Below, piece by piece: positions 24,862 to 32,727 of a stretch of DNA of 54,673 bases (the stretch's first letter is position 1; each line of letters opens with the position of its first letter). The notes beneath the pieces are model-generated. The model made no database searches and had not been told where the DNA came from. It saw nothing but the letters and a program-made list of their open reading frames with translations. The stretch covers positions 1 to 54,673 of the forward strand of contig CAZGSL010000013.1 in the NCBI GenBank assembly GCA_964528445.1. Reading direction: 5' to 3'. A program made the translations under genes and the position numbers. This DNA is from JAXHMM01 sp964528445. GTDB taxonomy: Bacteria > Bacteroidota > Rhodothermia > Balneolales > Balneolaceae.

Positions 24862-26085
24862 CTACTGCCTCATGGCTTCCACGGGTTCCCTCCGGGCGGC
24901 CCGCAGGAGGGGAATTATGCAGAACAACAAGGTAATCACAAACACGGTCAGCGCCTGGCCGGTAAAAATAGCCGGGTCGACGGAAAACTGCAGGACCGGT
25001 TCCATGGCATACTGCTCCGCGGCGCTGGCCATGGCCCCTCCGAATTCAATGGGATAATGATGGAAGTACCAGGTTACCGGGATGCTGAGCAGGATGCCCC
25101 CGCCCGCCCCCAGCAGGGCAATGAGCAGCACTTCGATGGACAGTATGCGGAACAGGGTGCTCCTTGGCGTTCCCACGGAGAGCATAACTCCGAACTCGTA
25201 GGAGCGTTCGGCGGTCATCATCAGCACAGTTCCCAGGATACCGAATCCCACCACCATGTAGAGCACCCCGAGAATGATCACGCCGCTTCCGCGGTCCGCC
25301 TGGATGGCCTGCTCCAGTTCGGGCATCATCTCCCGCCAGCCCATGACTTCGTAGGAGGAGGTGTCGATCTCTTCCCGCAGCCGGCTGACCGCCCGGTCGA
25401 GTCCCCGCGGGTCGTCCAGCACCAGCGCGGCCGCGGTGAGCCGTTCGGGAGCCGAGAAGAAGGAGCGGGCGGTCTGCAGCGGCAGGTAGACCAGGCTGCT
25501 GTTGAGCCGGGGATTGGGAAAGCGTACCACTCCCCGGATGGGATAGAGTCCGGCGGCGTTCATTCCCCGGAATCCCTGGCCGATAAGCACCAGGCTGTCC
25601 CCCAGCTGGGCCCCGAGGCGGTTGAAAAGCTCTTCGCCCACCACCGCTCCCCGCTCGTTGCCCGAGGTGAAGTAGTTTCCGCTCACCAGTTGCCGCGGAG
25701 GATTGCTGAGCGCCAGTTCCGCCTCCGGATCGATTCCCATGACCAGGGCGGGGCGGCTCTGGCGTGTCACGGCCGCGAGGACATAGGATTCCAGGCGGGG
25801 AACTACTGCGGCGACGCCGGGTGCCTGCCGTGCCAGCGAAGAGAGCGAGTCGGTCCACCGAAAACTGTTGTCCAGGGTGGGCTCGTTCCAGTATCCCTTT
25901 CCGTGAACCTGAAGGTGTCCGCTGAAATTGGCCACCGTATTTTCGATCATGTTGTCGTACTGGCCCTCCTGGGTGGACCGGGTGATCACCGAGAGGAATA
26001 CGGCGACCACGATGGAGAAGGTAGTGATGAGTGTCCGCCGCCTGTTTCTCCAGATGTTTCTCCAGGCCAGTTTGAAAGTGAGCAT
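24862..26085 (-). CDS. FtsX-like ABC permease (first of two)
   Basis: 407 residues with the same plan as the next gene: WRNIWRNRRRTLITTFSIVVAVFLSV at the start, periplasmic domain, then three helices with YEFGVMLSVGTPRSTLFRILSIEVLLIALLG and VITLLFCIIPLLRAARREPVEAMRQ. The periplasmic domain contains the LolC/E-like substrate region. It begins 4 bp after the LolA-like gene, so carrier and transporter are surely co-expressed. Confidence 0.92.
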   Translation of the reverse strand: MLTFKLAWRNIWRNRRRTLITTFSIVVAVFLSVITRSTQEGQYDNMIENTVANFSGHLQVHGKGYWNEPTLDNSFRWTDSLSSLARQAPGVAAVVPRLESYVLAAVTRQSRPALVMGIDPEAELALSNPPRQLVSGNYFTSGNERGAVVGEELFNRLGAQLGDSLVLIGQGFRGMNAAGLYPIRGVVRFPNPRLNSSLVYLPLQTARSFFSAPERLTAAALVLDDPRGLDRAVSRLREEIDTSSYEVMGWREMMPELEQAIQADRGSGVIILGVLYMVVGFGILGTVLMMTAERSYEFGVMLSVGTPRSTLFRILSIEVLLIALLGAGGGILLSIPVTWYFHHYPIEFGGAMASAAEQYAMEPVLQFSVDPAIFTGQALTVFVITLLFCIIPLLRAARREPVEAMRQ

Positions 26086-26089
26086 GGAG

Positions 26090-26857
26090 TTATTCCACCC
26101 GTTTCATGTTTTGGATCGTAAAAAAGCTCTCCTCGAGCCCGATGTTGATCGCCAGCTCCTGGTAGGTCAGTATGGTCCGCCGCCCGGGCTCGTCGGCCGG
26201 AATCATCTCCATCCGGGTGGGAATGGTTCGTCCCCCCATTTCACGCACCTGTGATCCCTCCATGGTCTTAACCAGCCGGCCCTCCTCATCGTAAAATTCC
26301 GTTCGAAGCTGCAGGTACTCCTCTTTTGAAACGTAGGAAACCACCCGGTCCCACACCACGGGCGCGTCCGGCAGGGGTTCCATCGCTATGCGCCAGCAGT
26401 CGTAACCGCTGACGGTGCTGTCGCCCTCCAGGCTGTGGTCGTAGTCGGTCAGAACGGACGACTCGCGCACCAGGTCATTGTTGGAGAAGTCCGAACCCAT
26501 CCAGGACTGGCTCATCATGGATGGCGGCATCTTGATGGTACGGTTGATGTCGGGCATCCAGTTCCACATCTCGTTGCCGCGTTTCAGGTAGGCCGTCCCG
26601 GCGTCGCGGGCCGGTGCGGTGACCAGTATCAGGCTGTATTCGCTGCCCAGGCTCCATCCTTTCAGGGAGAGCGAACGCTCCCAGTCAGGGCGGACAATCC
26701 GCATGGTGATCTCCGATCTGGCGCTCTCTCCCCGCATCTTCTGGTCGGCTTTTCGGATGATTTCGGTGGCGTCCTGGGCCGTCGATCTCTCGGTGGAGAG
26801 GGAGAGCAGCAGGCAGCAGGCCAGGGAGGCGCCTATGATTTTTTTCGTCGTATTCAT
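26090..26857 (-). CDS. LolA-like outer-membrane lipoprotein-sorting protein
   Basis: About 255 residues from ATG 26857, with a signal peptide (ASLACCLLLSLSTERSTAQ). The mature part, DATEIIRKADQKMRGESARSEITMRIVRP through MPPSMMSQSWMGSDFSNNDLV, is the LolA/LolB-fold 'outer membrane lipoprotein-sorting' family that accompanies FtsX permeases. It likely binds an acyl chain and carries a lipid or lipoprotein across the periplasm. It is first in the five-gene run, 96 bp after hisH. Its cargo is unknown. Confidence 0.88.
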   Translation of the reverse strand: MNTTKKIIGASLACCLLLSLSTERSTAQDATEIIRKADQKMRGESARSEITMRIVRPDWERSLSLKGWSLGSEYSLILVTAPARDAGTAYLKRGNEMWNWMPDINRTIKMPPSMMSQSWMGSDFSNNDLVRESSVLTDYDHSLEGDSTVSGYDCWRIAMEPLPDAPVVWDRVVSYVSKEEYLQLRTEFYDEEGRLVKTMEGSQVREMGGRTIPTRMEMIPADEPGRRTILTYQELAINIGLEESFFTIQNMKRVE

Positions 26858-26953
26858 GGCGGTATTATATACCTCGGAGTGCAGATCCGCAATCCGTGAT
26901 TCCGATGTGGGCAAGACCGGGCAGTCAGGCGTCTTCGGATCGCCGCGGAGAGC

Positions 26954-27547
26954 TCAGCCTACCTGGGAGAGGAAATTCTTAAGCAGCAGCGTACCTGCCT
27001 CCCCCGATTTTTCGGGATGGAACTGAACGCCCAGGAAATTTTCCCGTGCGGCCACGGCGGCAAAACGGGTGATATAGTCGCACTCGGCGATGGTGAATGC
27101 GTTTACCGGGGCATAGTAGCTGTGCACAAAGTAGAAGTAGCTCTCGTCGTTCACTCCCTCGAGAAGGGGATGGGACCGGCGGCCGGAAAAGGTGTTCCAT
27201 CCCATGTGGGGTATTTTCCGGCGATCGGAACGGAACCGTTTCAGCCGCCCCGGGATGATGCCCAGTCCCTCCACGCCCCCGCCCTCTTCGGTGGATTCAA
27301 AGAGGAGCTGCATGCCGAGGCAGATGCCGAGGACGGGCTTGGCGGTAGCGCGCAGCCAGTCGGCCAGCCCGTTCTTCCGGAGCGATTCCATGGCAGGTTC
27401 CGCGTGCCCCACACCGGGAAAGATGATGCCGTCGGCCCGCTCCAGCTCGGCCGGGTCGCCGGTAACGGTATGGGATCTCCCCAGCCGCTCCAGGGCGTTG
27501 GAGACAGAGGCGAGATTCCCGGCTTCGTAATTGATGATGGCGATCAT
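26954..27547 (-). CDS. hisH: Imidazole glycerol phosphate synthase, glutaminase subunit
   Basis: A 197-residue class I amidotransferase. The nucleophile is C76 in LGICLGMQLLF, with the oxyanion region FPGVGHAE and the His-Glu pair in GVQFHPEKSGEAG. It makes ammonia for HisF, whose gene lies about 6 kb downstream beyond the ABC cluster. It follows hisB by 51 bp. Confidence 0.96.
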   Translation of the reverse strand: MIAIINYEAGNLASVSNALERLGRSHTVTGDPAELERADGIIFPGVGHAEPAMESLRKNGLADWLRATAKPVLGICLGMQLLFESTEEGGGVEGLGIIPGRLKRFRSDRRKIPHMGWNTFSGRRSHPLLEGVNDESYFYFVHSYYAPVNAFTIAECDYITRFAAVAARENFLGVQFHPEKSGEAGTLLLKNFLSQVG

Positions 27548-27598
27548 GGATGTCGGGTTCTTTGCTGGTGCCGCCCGGCGGCTGCCATTTTTCGGATG

Positions 27599-28483
27599 CT
27601 ACAACAGGTTCTTTGTGCTTGGCAGGACGTCGAGGGTGCGTTCGCTTCGGCTGACGGCCGCGCGTAGGCAGCGGGCGAAGCCCTTGAAGGCGGATTCGAT
27701 CTTGTGATGGTCGTTCGAGCCCTTGAGGGTCATGTGCAGCGTCGCCTCCAGGTTGATGACCAGGGAGTAGAAAAAGTGTTCGGTCATCTCGACGGGGAAC
27801 GCCCCCACTTTCTCGCGTGAGAACTCCCCGTCAAACCGGAGATAGGGGCGGCCCGAGAGGTCGAGGGCGGTGGTGGAGAGGCTTTCGTCCATCGGGAGCA
27901 CGAAGGCGTACCTGCGGATCCCGGTTTTGTCGCCCAGCGCCCGCTTCAGACTCTCTCCAAGGGCGATGGCGGTGTCCTCAATCGTATGGTGCTCGTCCAC
28001 CTCCAAATCCCCGTTGCATTCCAGCTCCAGGTCGATCAGTCCGTGGCGTGCGATCTGCTCCAGCATGTGATCAAAAAATCCGATCCCGGTTGCTATTTCC
28101 GACTTCCCCTCTCCGTCCAGGTTAAGGCGGATTCGGATCGCGGTTTCTCCCGTTTCCCGCCGGTATTCCGCCTTTCGCCGTGGAAAGAGGATCCGTTCGC
28201 TGAGCCCGGCCCAGTCGGCCGCCTCGTCGACCACCCCGTCGGTCTTTTGAAGTTGCAGCCCTTCTCCGCCGGCGGCGATGCGCAGTTTGGCACGGTCGGC
28301 CTGCGGATCCGCGGCGATGCCCTCGTTCTCCAGGAGTGTTTGCTGCTGTTCGCTGAGCTCGTCCGCCTGAAACAGCAGGCGATGGCCCGCCGCCAGGAGT
28401 CGCTTCATTCCGTAAAGGGCCCCGCCGCGAAGCAGGTTGTCGCTCTCCCCGCGCAGGGCTTCGGTTTCGATGTAGAGATTCAT
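27599..28483 (-). CDS. hisB: HisB: imidazoleglycerol-phosphate dehydratase with a degenerate phosphatase domain
   Basis: A 294-residue protein. Residues about 107-294 are a complete IGP dehydratase: GIGFFDHMLEQIARHG, DEHHTIEDTAIALGE, and SNDHHKIESAFKGFARCL give the metal-binding His clusters. Residues 1-106 look like a shrunken HAD phosphatase domain as in E. coli HisB: LYIETEAL sits where LFIDRDGTL is expected, and DWAGLSERILFPRRKAEYRRETGETAI aligns with the linker. The two Asp of the DxD motif are Glu (E6, E8) and the domain is about 60 residues short, so histidinol-phosphatase activity is probably lost. ATGA overlap with hisC shows tight coupling. Confidence 0.93.
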   Translation of the reverse strand: MNLYIETEALRGESDNLLRGGALYGMKRLLAAGHRLLFQADELSEQQQTLLENEGIAADPQADRAKLRIAAGGEGLQLQKTDGVVDEAADWAGLSERILFPRRKAEYRRETGETAIRIRLNLDGEGKSEIATGIGFFDHMLEQIARHGLIDLELECNGDLEVDEHHTIEDTAIALGESLKRALGDKTGIRRYAFVLPMDESLSTTALDLSGRPYLRFDGEFSREKVGAFPVEMTEHFFYSLVINLEATLHMTLKGSNDHHKIESAFKGFARCLRAAVSRSERTLDVLPSTKNLL

Positions 28484-29538
28484 GACGGGTTCGTTTTTAG
28501 GATTTCAATCAGTCGGTCGTTCTCTTCTGGACGCCCCACCGTAATCCGGAGACACTCCCCGCACCGCGGTTCGTCCCCCCGGTAGCGAACGATGACACCG
28601 TTTTCGGCCAGTTCGCGGTACAATTGCATTGCATCGTCGAAGCGGACCAGTAGGAAATTGGCCCGGCTCTCGAACACCTGTTGCACGCACGGAAGCTCCG
28701 AAAGCATCTGTCCCAGCCGCTCCCTTTCCGAACGTATCGCCGCGGCTTTCTCCTCCATCTGTTCCAGGCGACCGAGAGCCTCCCCCGCCCGCGCCGCGGC
28801 GGGTCCGCTGAGGTTGTAGGGAGACTTTATCTTCATGAGGTAGCGGACAACGTTTTCGGCGGCGAAGGCCATGCCCACCCTTGCCCCTGCCAGGCCGAAG
28901 GATTTGGAGAACGTTTGAAGCACCACCAGGTTGGGGTGCTCGAGTACCATGGGAGCCCGGCTCGGAGATTCACTGAAATCGATGTAAGCTTCGTCCAGTA
29001 CCACCACTCCCGGGAATGCTTCGACCAGCTCTTCCACTTTTCCCCCGTCCAGCTCGTTCCCGGTCGGGTTGTTGGGCGAGCAGAGGAAGAGCAGGCGGGT
29101 GTGCGGGCCCCACGCCTCGCGCATGGCTTCGGTCCGGGGCTGAAAAGCTTCGTCCATGACCACCCGGTCCGTTTCCACGTTGTGTATGCGGGCGCTCACG
29201 GCGTACATCCCGTAGGTGGGCGGGGCGATCATGATCCGGTCTCGTCCCGGTTCGCAGAAAATTCGCAGCAGCAGATCGATAGGCTCGTCGCTTCCCACCC
29301 CCAGGAAGACGTTCTCTCTCTCCACGCCCCGCCATAGGGCGATCCGCCGGCGCAGCTCCGGGTGCCTGGGCGGGGGGTAGCGATGGAGCTGCTCGCCGGA
29401 TTCCACGACGCTGCCGAAGCTGTTTTCGTTGGCATCCAGCAGGATTCCGCTGCCGAAATCCTCCCGCGCGCTCCGATAGGGTTCCAGGTCGCGGATGTGC
29501 GGGCGCACGAGTGCTTCGATGTGGGACTCTTTTTTCAT
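28480..29538 (-). CDS. hisC: Histidinol-phosphate aminotransferase
   Basis: A 352-residue class I/II PLP aminotransferase. LDANENSFGS is the HisC start, SPNNPTGN binds PLP, VLDEAYIDFSE has the cofactor Asp/Tyr, and TFSKSFGLAGARVGMAF carries the PLP lysine. It moves an amino group from glutamate to imidazole acetol phosphate. It overlaps hisB by 4 bp and follows hisD by 39 bp. Confidence 0.97.
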   Translation of the reverse strand: MKKESHIEALVRPHIRDLEPYRSAREDFGSGILLDANENSFGSVVESGEQLHRYPPPRHPELRRRIALWRGVERENVFLGVGSDEPIDLLLRIFCEPGRDRIMIAPPTYGMYAVSARIHNVETDRVVMDEAFQPRTEAMREAWGPHTRLLFLCSPNNPTGNELDGGKVEELVEAFPGVVVLDEAYIDFSESPSRAPMVLEHPNLVVLQTFSKSFGLAGARVGMAFAAENVVRYLMKIKSPYNLSGPAAARAGEALGRLEQMEEKAAAIRSERERLGQMLSELPCVQQVFESRANFLLVRFDDAMQLYRELAENGVIVRYRGDEPRCGECLRITVGRPEENDRLIEILKTNPS

Positions 29539-29577
29539 CTCAGGGCTGTATGATTTGGTTTTTTATCTGTCGTTTCA

Positions 29578-30894
29578 TCATTTCCCATCCTTTCGTCCCT
29601 GCATCTCTTCCGCCGCACTTTCCAGGCGTATGCTGACCGAGCGGCGGTGGCCCTCCAGTTTCTCCAGGGCGGCAAGGTGTTCCACGGCGGGCGCGAGGTT
29701 CCGCAGACCCTCCCGGGTGATTCGCTGCATCGTGATCTGCTTCACAAATGAGTCAACCGACACCCCGGAATAGCTCCGGGCATACCCGTGCGTGGGCAGC
29801 GTGTGGTTGGTCCCGCTCGCATAATCACCCGCGCTCTCTGGACTCCACGGCCCCAGGAAAACAGAACCTGCGTTTTGCACGTTTTCGGCCAGGCTCTCCG
29901 CCTCCCCGCACTGCAGGATCAGGTGTTCGGGGGCATAGCGATTCGAGAACGAGAGCGCCTCGGGGAGACCGGGACAGGTCATAGAAAAGCTTTGCTCCAG
30001 CGCCTCCCGGGCGATTTTTTCCCTGGGAAGGCGGGCCGCCTGCTCACTGAGCGCCCGCTCGCATGCTTCCCGGTCGAAACCGGGGGTATGCAGCAGAATC
30101 GCCTGGCTGTCGGGCCCGTGCTCGGCCTGCGAGAGCAGGTCCGCCGCCACGAAGCGGGGATCGGCCGAGCGGTCGGCGATGACCAGCACCTCGGAGGGCC
30201 CTGCGGGCATGTCAATGGCGATCCGGGCGCCGCTGTTCTGCAACAGCATTTTCGCGGCGGTTACGTACCGGTTGCCCGGCCCGAAAATCTTGTTCACTCC
30301 CGGGAATCCCTCGAACCCCCAGGCCATGGCCGCCACGGCCTGCGCACCGCCGGCGGAGAGCAGTCGGGCGGCCCCGATCTTTCGCGCGATATAACGGATC
30401 TCCGGCGCAATCTTGCCCTCCGCCGAGGGGGGCGTGGCAACGGTGATCTGCTGGCATCCCGCCAATGCGGCGGGTATGCCCAGCATCATGAGGGTGGAGG
30501 GCAGCACCGCCGAGCCTCCCGGGACGTAGAGTCCGACGCGCTCGATGGGGCGGGCCGTACGCATGCAGTGGACGCCGGGCATCGTCTCCACCTCAACCTC
30601 CCGAGGAAGCTGGGTTTTGTGGAAACGGTAAATGTTTCGAAAGGCGGTGTCGATGGCTTTTCGGGTATCGCCGGGGAGGTCCGCCGGGTGATCGAAGGGG
30701 TCGAGAACCAGCGGATCGGGGTCCACCCCGTCAAACTTCCGGCTGTAGCGCCGAACCGCCTCCGCGCCCTCCTGCCGCACCGCTTCGATGATGGGAGCCA
30801 CGGCCTCGAAGGCCTCCTCGAGATCCGCGGCCGGCCGGCGGCAGAGCTCCTCCCGTTCCCGCTCATCCAATTTTGTGTAGTCGTAATGTTTCAT
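29578..30894 (-). CDS. hisD: Histidinol dehydrogenase
   Basis: A 438-residue protein. GLYVPGGSAVLPSTLMM is the family motif, IDMPAGPSEVLVIAD the signature, LLSQAEHGPDSQAIL the zinc/His region, and APEHLILQ and GTNHTLPTHGYAR the C-terminal catalytic part. It performs the last two oxidations to L-histidine with NAD. It lies 29 bp after hisG. Confidence 0.98.
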   Translation of the reverse strand: MKHYDYTKLDEREREELCRRPAADLEEAFEAVAPIIEAVRQEGAEAVRRYSRKFDGVDPDPLVLDPFDHPADLPGDTRKAIDTAFRNIYRFHKTQLPREVEVETMPGVHCMRTARPIERVGLYVPGGSAVLPSTLMMLGIPAALAGCQQITVATPPSAEGKIAPEIRYIARKIGAARLLSAGGAQAVAAMAWGFEGFPGVNKIFGPGNRYVTAAKMLLQNSGARIAIDMPAGPSEVLVIADRSADPRFVAADLLSQAEHGPDSQAILLHTPGFDREACERALSEQAARLPREKIAREALEQSFSMTCPGLPEALSFSNRYAPEHLILQCGEAESLAENVQNAGSVFLGPWSPESAGDYASGTNHTLPTHGYARSYSGVSVDSFVKQITMQRITREGLRNLAPAVEHLAALEKLEGHRRSVSIRLESAAEEMQGRKDGK

Positions 30895-30923
30895 CTGGTC
30901 CGCTGAAGTTTTACGGTGAACAA

Positions 30924-31805
30924 TCAGAGAATCATGCTCTCCACCGGCATCATCACGATGCCGCTGGCCCCGGCCTCCTTGAGCTGTTCCATTACTTCCC
31001 AGAATTCCTCTATGGGAATGACGGTGTGAACGGCGACCATATCTTCCTCTGCAAGGGGGACGACGGTGGGGCTTTTGAGGGAGGGGATGATGTCGCGAAT
31101 CTCCTCCACCGCTTCCCGGGGAGCGTTCATCACAATGTACCGGCTCCGCTCGGCCTGCTGGTATCCCTCTATCCGCTGAAGGAGTTTTTCAATCAGTCTT
31201 TTTTTGCCCGGCGAAAGCGGCCGGTTGGTACGGATAAGCTGGGTCTCCGACTCCAGGATGGTCTCGATCTCCACCAGGCCGTTGGCGCGGAGCGTATTTC
31301 CGGTGGAGACCAGGTCGCTGATCGCGTCGGCCACCTCCAGGCGGGGGGCGATCTCCACCGCGCCTGAGATGCTCACCACCTCCGCGTCCACACCCTTCTC
31401 ATCCAGGAATCGCCGGGTCAGCCTGGGATAACTGGTGGCGATGGTTTTCCCGGCGCACCCCTCCGCCGATCGGATATCTCCTTTTTCCGGGGCGGCGAGC
31501 GAGAGACGGCATACGCCGTAATCCAGCCCGCGGATCACGCTTACGTCGGCCGCGGTTTCGGCGGTTACGTTGGCACCCACAAAACCCAGGTCGCACACCC
31601 CGTCCTGCACGTATTCGGGAATGTCGTCGTCCCTTATCAGCAGCAGTTCCACGTCAAAATTGCGACATTTGAGCATGAGGCTCCGCTTGTAATTGTCGAA
31701 ACGGAGTCCGATGCCCTCCAGCAGATCAATGGTTTTGTCGGTGAGTCTTCCATCTTTCTGGAGAGCGATGCGAAGAGAGGTCTGGGAATTGGCGGAACGT
31801 TCCAT
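30924..31805 (-). CDS. hisG: ATP phosphoribosyltransferase (long form)
   Basis: 293 residues: catalytic domains with RIALQKDGRLTDKTIDLLEGIGL and the PRPP loop DLVSTGNTLRANGLVEIE, plus a C-terminal ACT-like regulatory domain (about 220-293, ending SGIVMMPVESMIL). This long form is usually inhibited by histidine and needs no HisZ, which is absent. It is first in the his run, 63 bp after the stop of a His-rich leader ORF, suggesting both feedback and attenuation control. Confidence 0.97.
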   Translation of the reverse strand: MERSANSQTSLRIALQKDGRLTDKTIDLLEGIGLRFDNYKRSLMLKCRNFDVELLLIRDDDIPEYVQDGVCDLGFVGANVTAETAADVSVIRGLDYGVCRLSLAAPEKGDIRSAEGCAGKTIATSYPRLTRRFLDEKGVDAEVVSISGAVEIAPRLEVADAISDLVSTGNTLRANGLVEIETILESETQLIRTNRPLSPGKKRLIEKLLQRIEGYQQAERSRYIVMNAPREAVEEIRDIIPSLKSPTVVPLAEEDMVAVHTVIPIEEFWEVMEQLKEAGASGIVMMPVESMIL

Positions 31806-31868
31806 GGTACGTATGAATGAGTTTTACGGGAGAATTGAAAATGCCGAGTGCGTACGAACGGGGCGGTT

Positions 31869-31949
31869 TTACCGCAGAATAGCATGGGAATGGTGACGGG
31901 AGTCACCATGACGGGCCGGATGGGTAGTATGGAGGTGCAATGCTGTCAT
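31869..31949 (-). CDS. Histidine-rich leader peptide upstream of hisG
   Basis: A 26-codon ORF from ATG (31949-31947) to TAA (31871-31869) with His at positions 5, 7, 10, 14, 19, 20 and 22, using both CAC and CAT. Seven His of 26 is far above expectation, and the ORF ends 63 bp before hisG on the same strand. It is comparable in place and role to the enterobacterial his leader, in which ribosome stalling at His codons lifts attenuation. I read it codon by codon from the sequence. It is too short for ordinary gene callers and has no family of its own. Confidence 0.72.
   Translation of the reverse strand: MTALHLHTTHPARHGDSRHHSHAILR
31890..31909 (-). promoter_or_regulatory. Hairpin inside the His codon tract
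   Basis: ATGGTGAC and GTCACCAT form a perfect 8-bp stem with a 4-nt loop. It covers His codons 14, 19 and 20 of the leader ORF. A ribosome held at earlier His codons would leave it folded, one moving on would melt it. A 5-bp stem, GCGGT/ACCGC (31876-31864), overlaps the leader stop. There is no T-run before hisG, so a classical terminator is not seen. Confidence 0.5.
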
Positions 31950-31955
31950 CACAGC

Positions 31956-31982
31956 CCAATATAAGCTTTTTAGCGAAAGCTT
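31956..31982 (-). promoter_or_regulatory. Possible his promoter with overlapping dyad
   Basis: TATATTGG (31963-31956, minus strand) fits the Bacteroidota -7 consensus TAnnTTTG at all but one position and ends 6 bp before the leader ATG, so the leader mRNA may be nearly leaderless. A perfect 7-bp inverted repeat, AAGCTTT/AAAGCTT (31963-31982), lies just upstream and could be a regulator site. Confidence 0.35.
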
Positions 31983-32028
31983 CCACAAGGGGATAGCATG
32001 CAGTCAGGAGAGGACGGAGACCTAAGAA

Positions 32029-32061
32029 TAAAGCCCCGGCCCTTCACGGGCCGAGGCTTTA
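32029..32061 (-). terminator. Strong hairpin, probable terminator (minus)
   Basis: TAAAGCCCCGGCCC (32029-32042) pairs with GGGCCGAGGCTTTA (32048-32061), 14 bp with one mismatch and a 5-nt loop. On the minus strand the stem is followed by TTATTCTTA, a moderate T-rich tail; on the plus strand there is none. There is no protein gene just upstream on the minus strand, which hints at a small RNA ending here, or at insulation of the his promoter. Confidence 0.6.
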
Positions 32062-32275
32062 GGTAGGGATCTTCTGGGTAAAGAAGATGCTTGTGAAACG
32101 GGATCGTTGAACCCCTGTTTCAAGGGTTGATACCTGTGTGAAGAGAGAATGTTCCGAAAGGCGGGAAAGAGAAGGTATCCGGCGGGGAAGGCGATTGAAC
32201 TATTTGGCGCAAAGGCGTATCCTTCCCACCCGGTAATCCGGGAATAACCGATCTTCCAATCAGCAATCGAGAACA
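32062..32275 (-). ncRNA. Candidate structured RNA, about 200 nt
   Basis: This stretch has no protein gene but successive stems: ATCTTCT/AGAAGAT (32069-32088, perfect 7 bp), AACCC/GGGTT (32110-32128), ATACC/GGTAT (about 32131-32177) and CCCGG/CCGGG (32229-32242). On the minus strand it ends at the terminator-like hairpin 32029-32061. That suggests a small RNA transcribed toward hisG, though it could instead be the 5' leader of the plus-strand gene at 32281. It matches no RNA family I can recognise. Confidence 0.3.
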
Positions 32276-32280
32276 TTATT

Positions 32281-32532
32281 ATGATAACGACCGCGCAATT
32301 CACCTACATCCCGCTTCGTGAAACGGATCCCCGGGAAAGCATCGACTTCCTTTTGGAGCTGGTTGCCCAGCACGAGGTGGATGTCGACGTCAACTACCTC
32401 TCCACCAGCGTGAGGGGAGAGACGGATGTGGTATTCGCCCTGATCCGTGAGATTTACGACACCATGTCCCTGGAAGGCCATGATTTCCGATTCCACGTGG
32501 AGCTGCTGAACCCGGTGCCGGAAGAGGAGTGA
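32281..32532 (+). CDS. Small YkoF/MTH1187-like protein
   Basis: An 83-residue protein. TAQFTYIPLRETDP at the start and NYLSTSVRGETDVVFALIREIYDTM in the middle fit the YkoF/MTH1187 ferredoxin-like fold (sequence of the type CQFSLYPLG... LSTVIEGDEDEVFEALREAFE). Such proteins bind thiamine or hydroxymethylpyrimidine, or are of unknown role. The match is by pattern only. No thiamine genes or TPP riboswitch lie beside it. It precedes lepA by about 195 bp. Confidence 0.6.
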   Translation: MITTAQFTYIPLRETDPRESIDFLLELVAQHEVDVDVNYLSTSVRGETDVVFALIREIYDTMSLEGHDFRFHVELLNPVPEEE

Positions 32533-32727
32533 ACCGGTGTTTCCGCCCCGGGGTTCCTGCCGTGCACCGGGTCGCTCCCGCCCGATGTTGTCCGGTGGCG
32601 TGAGCGGGAGAAAATTGGCCGTTTAACCTTGTCATAATGTGCGACGGGTTATGTACCCCCTCCCTTTATTTTGTATCTTAAGCGTTCTTTTCAGCCAGAA
32701 AATTCTGCGTACCCGCTACGCACTTCC

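Noticed and set aside
32062..32280. TPP riboswitch upstream of the YkoF-like gene
   Set aside because: The CTGAGA and ACCTGA-type core motifs are missing in the right arrangement.
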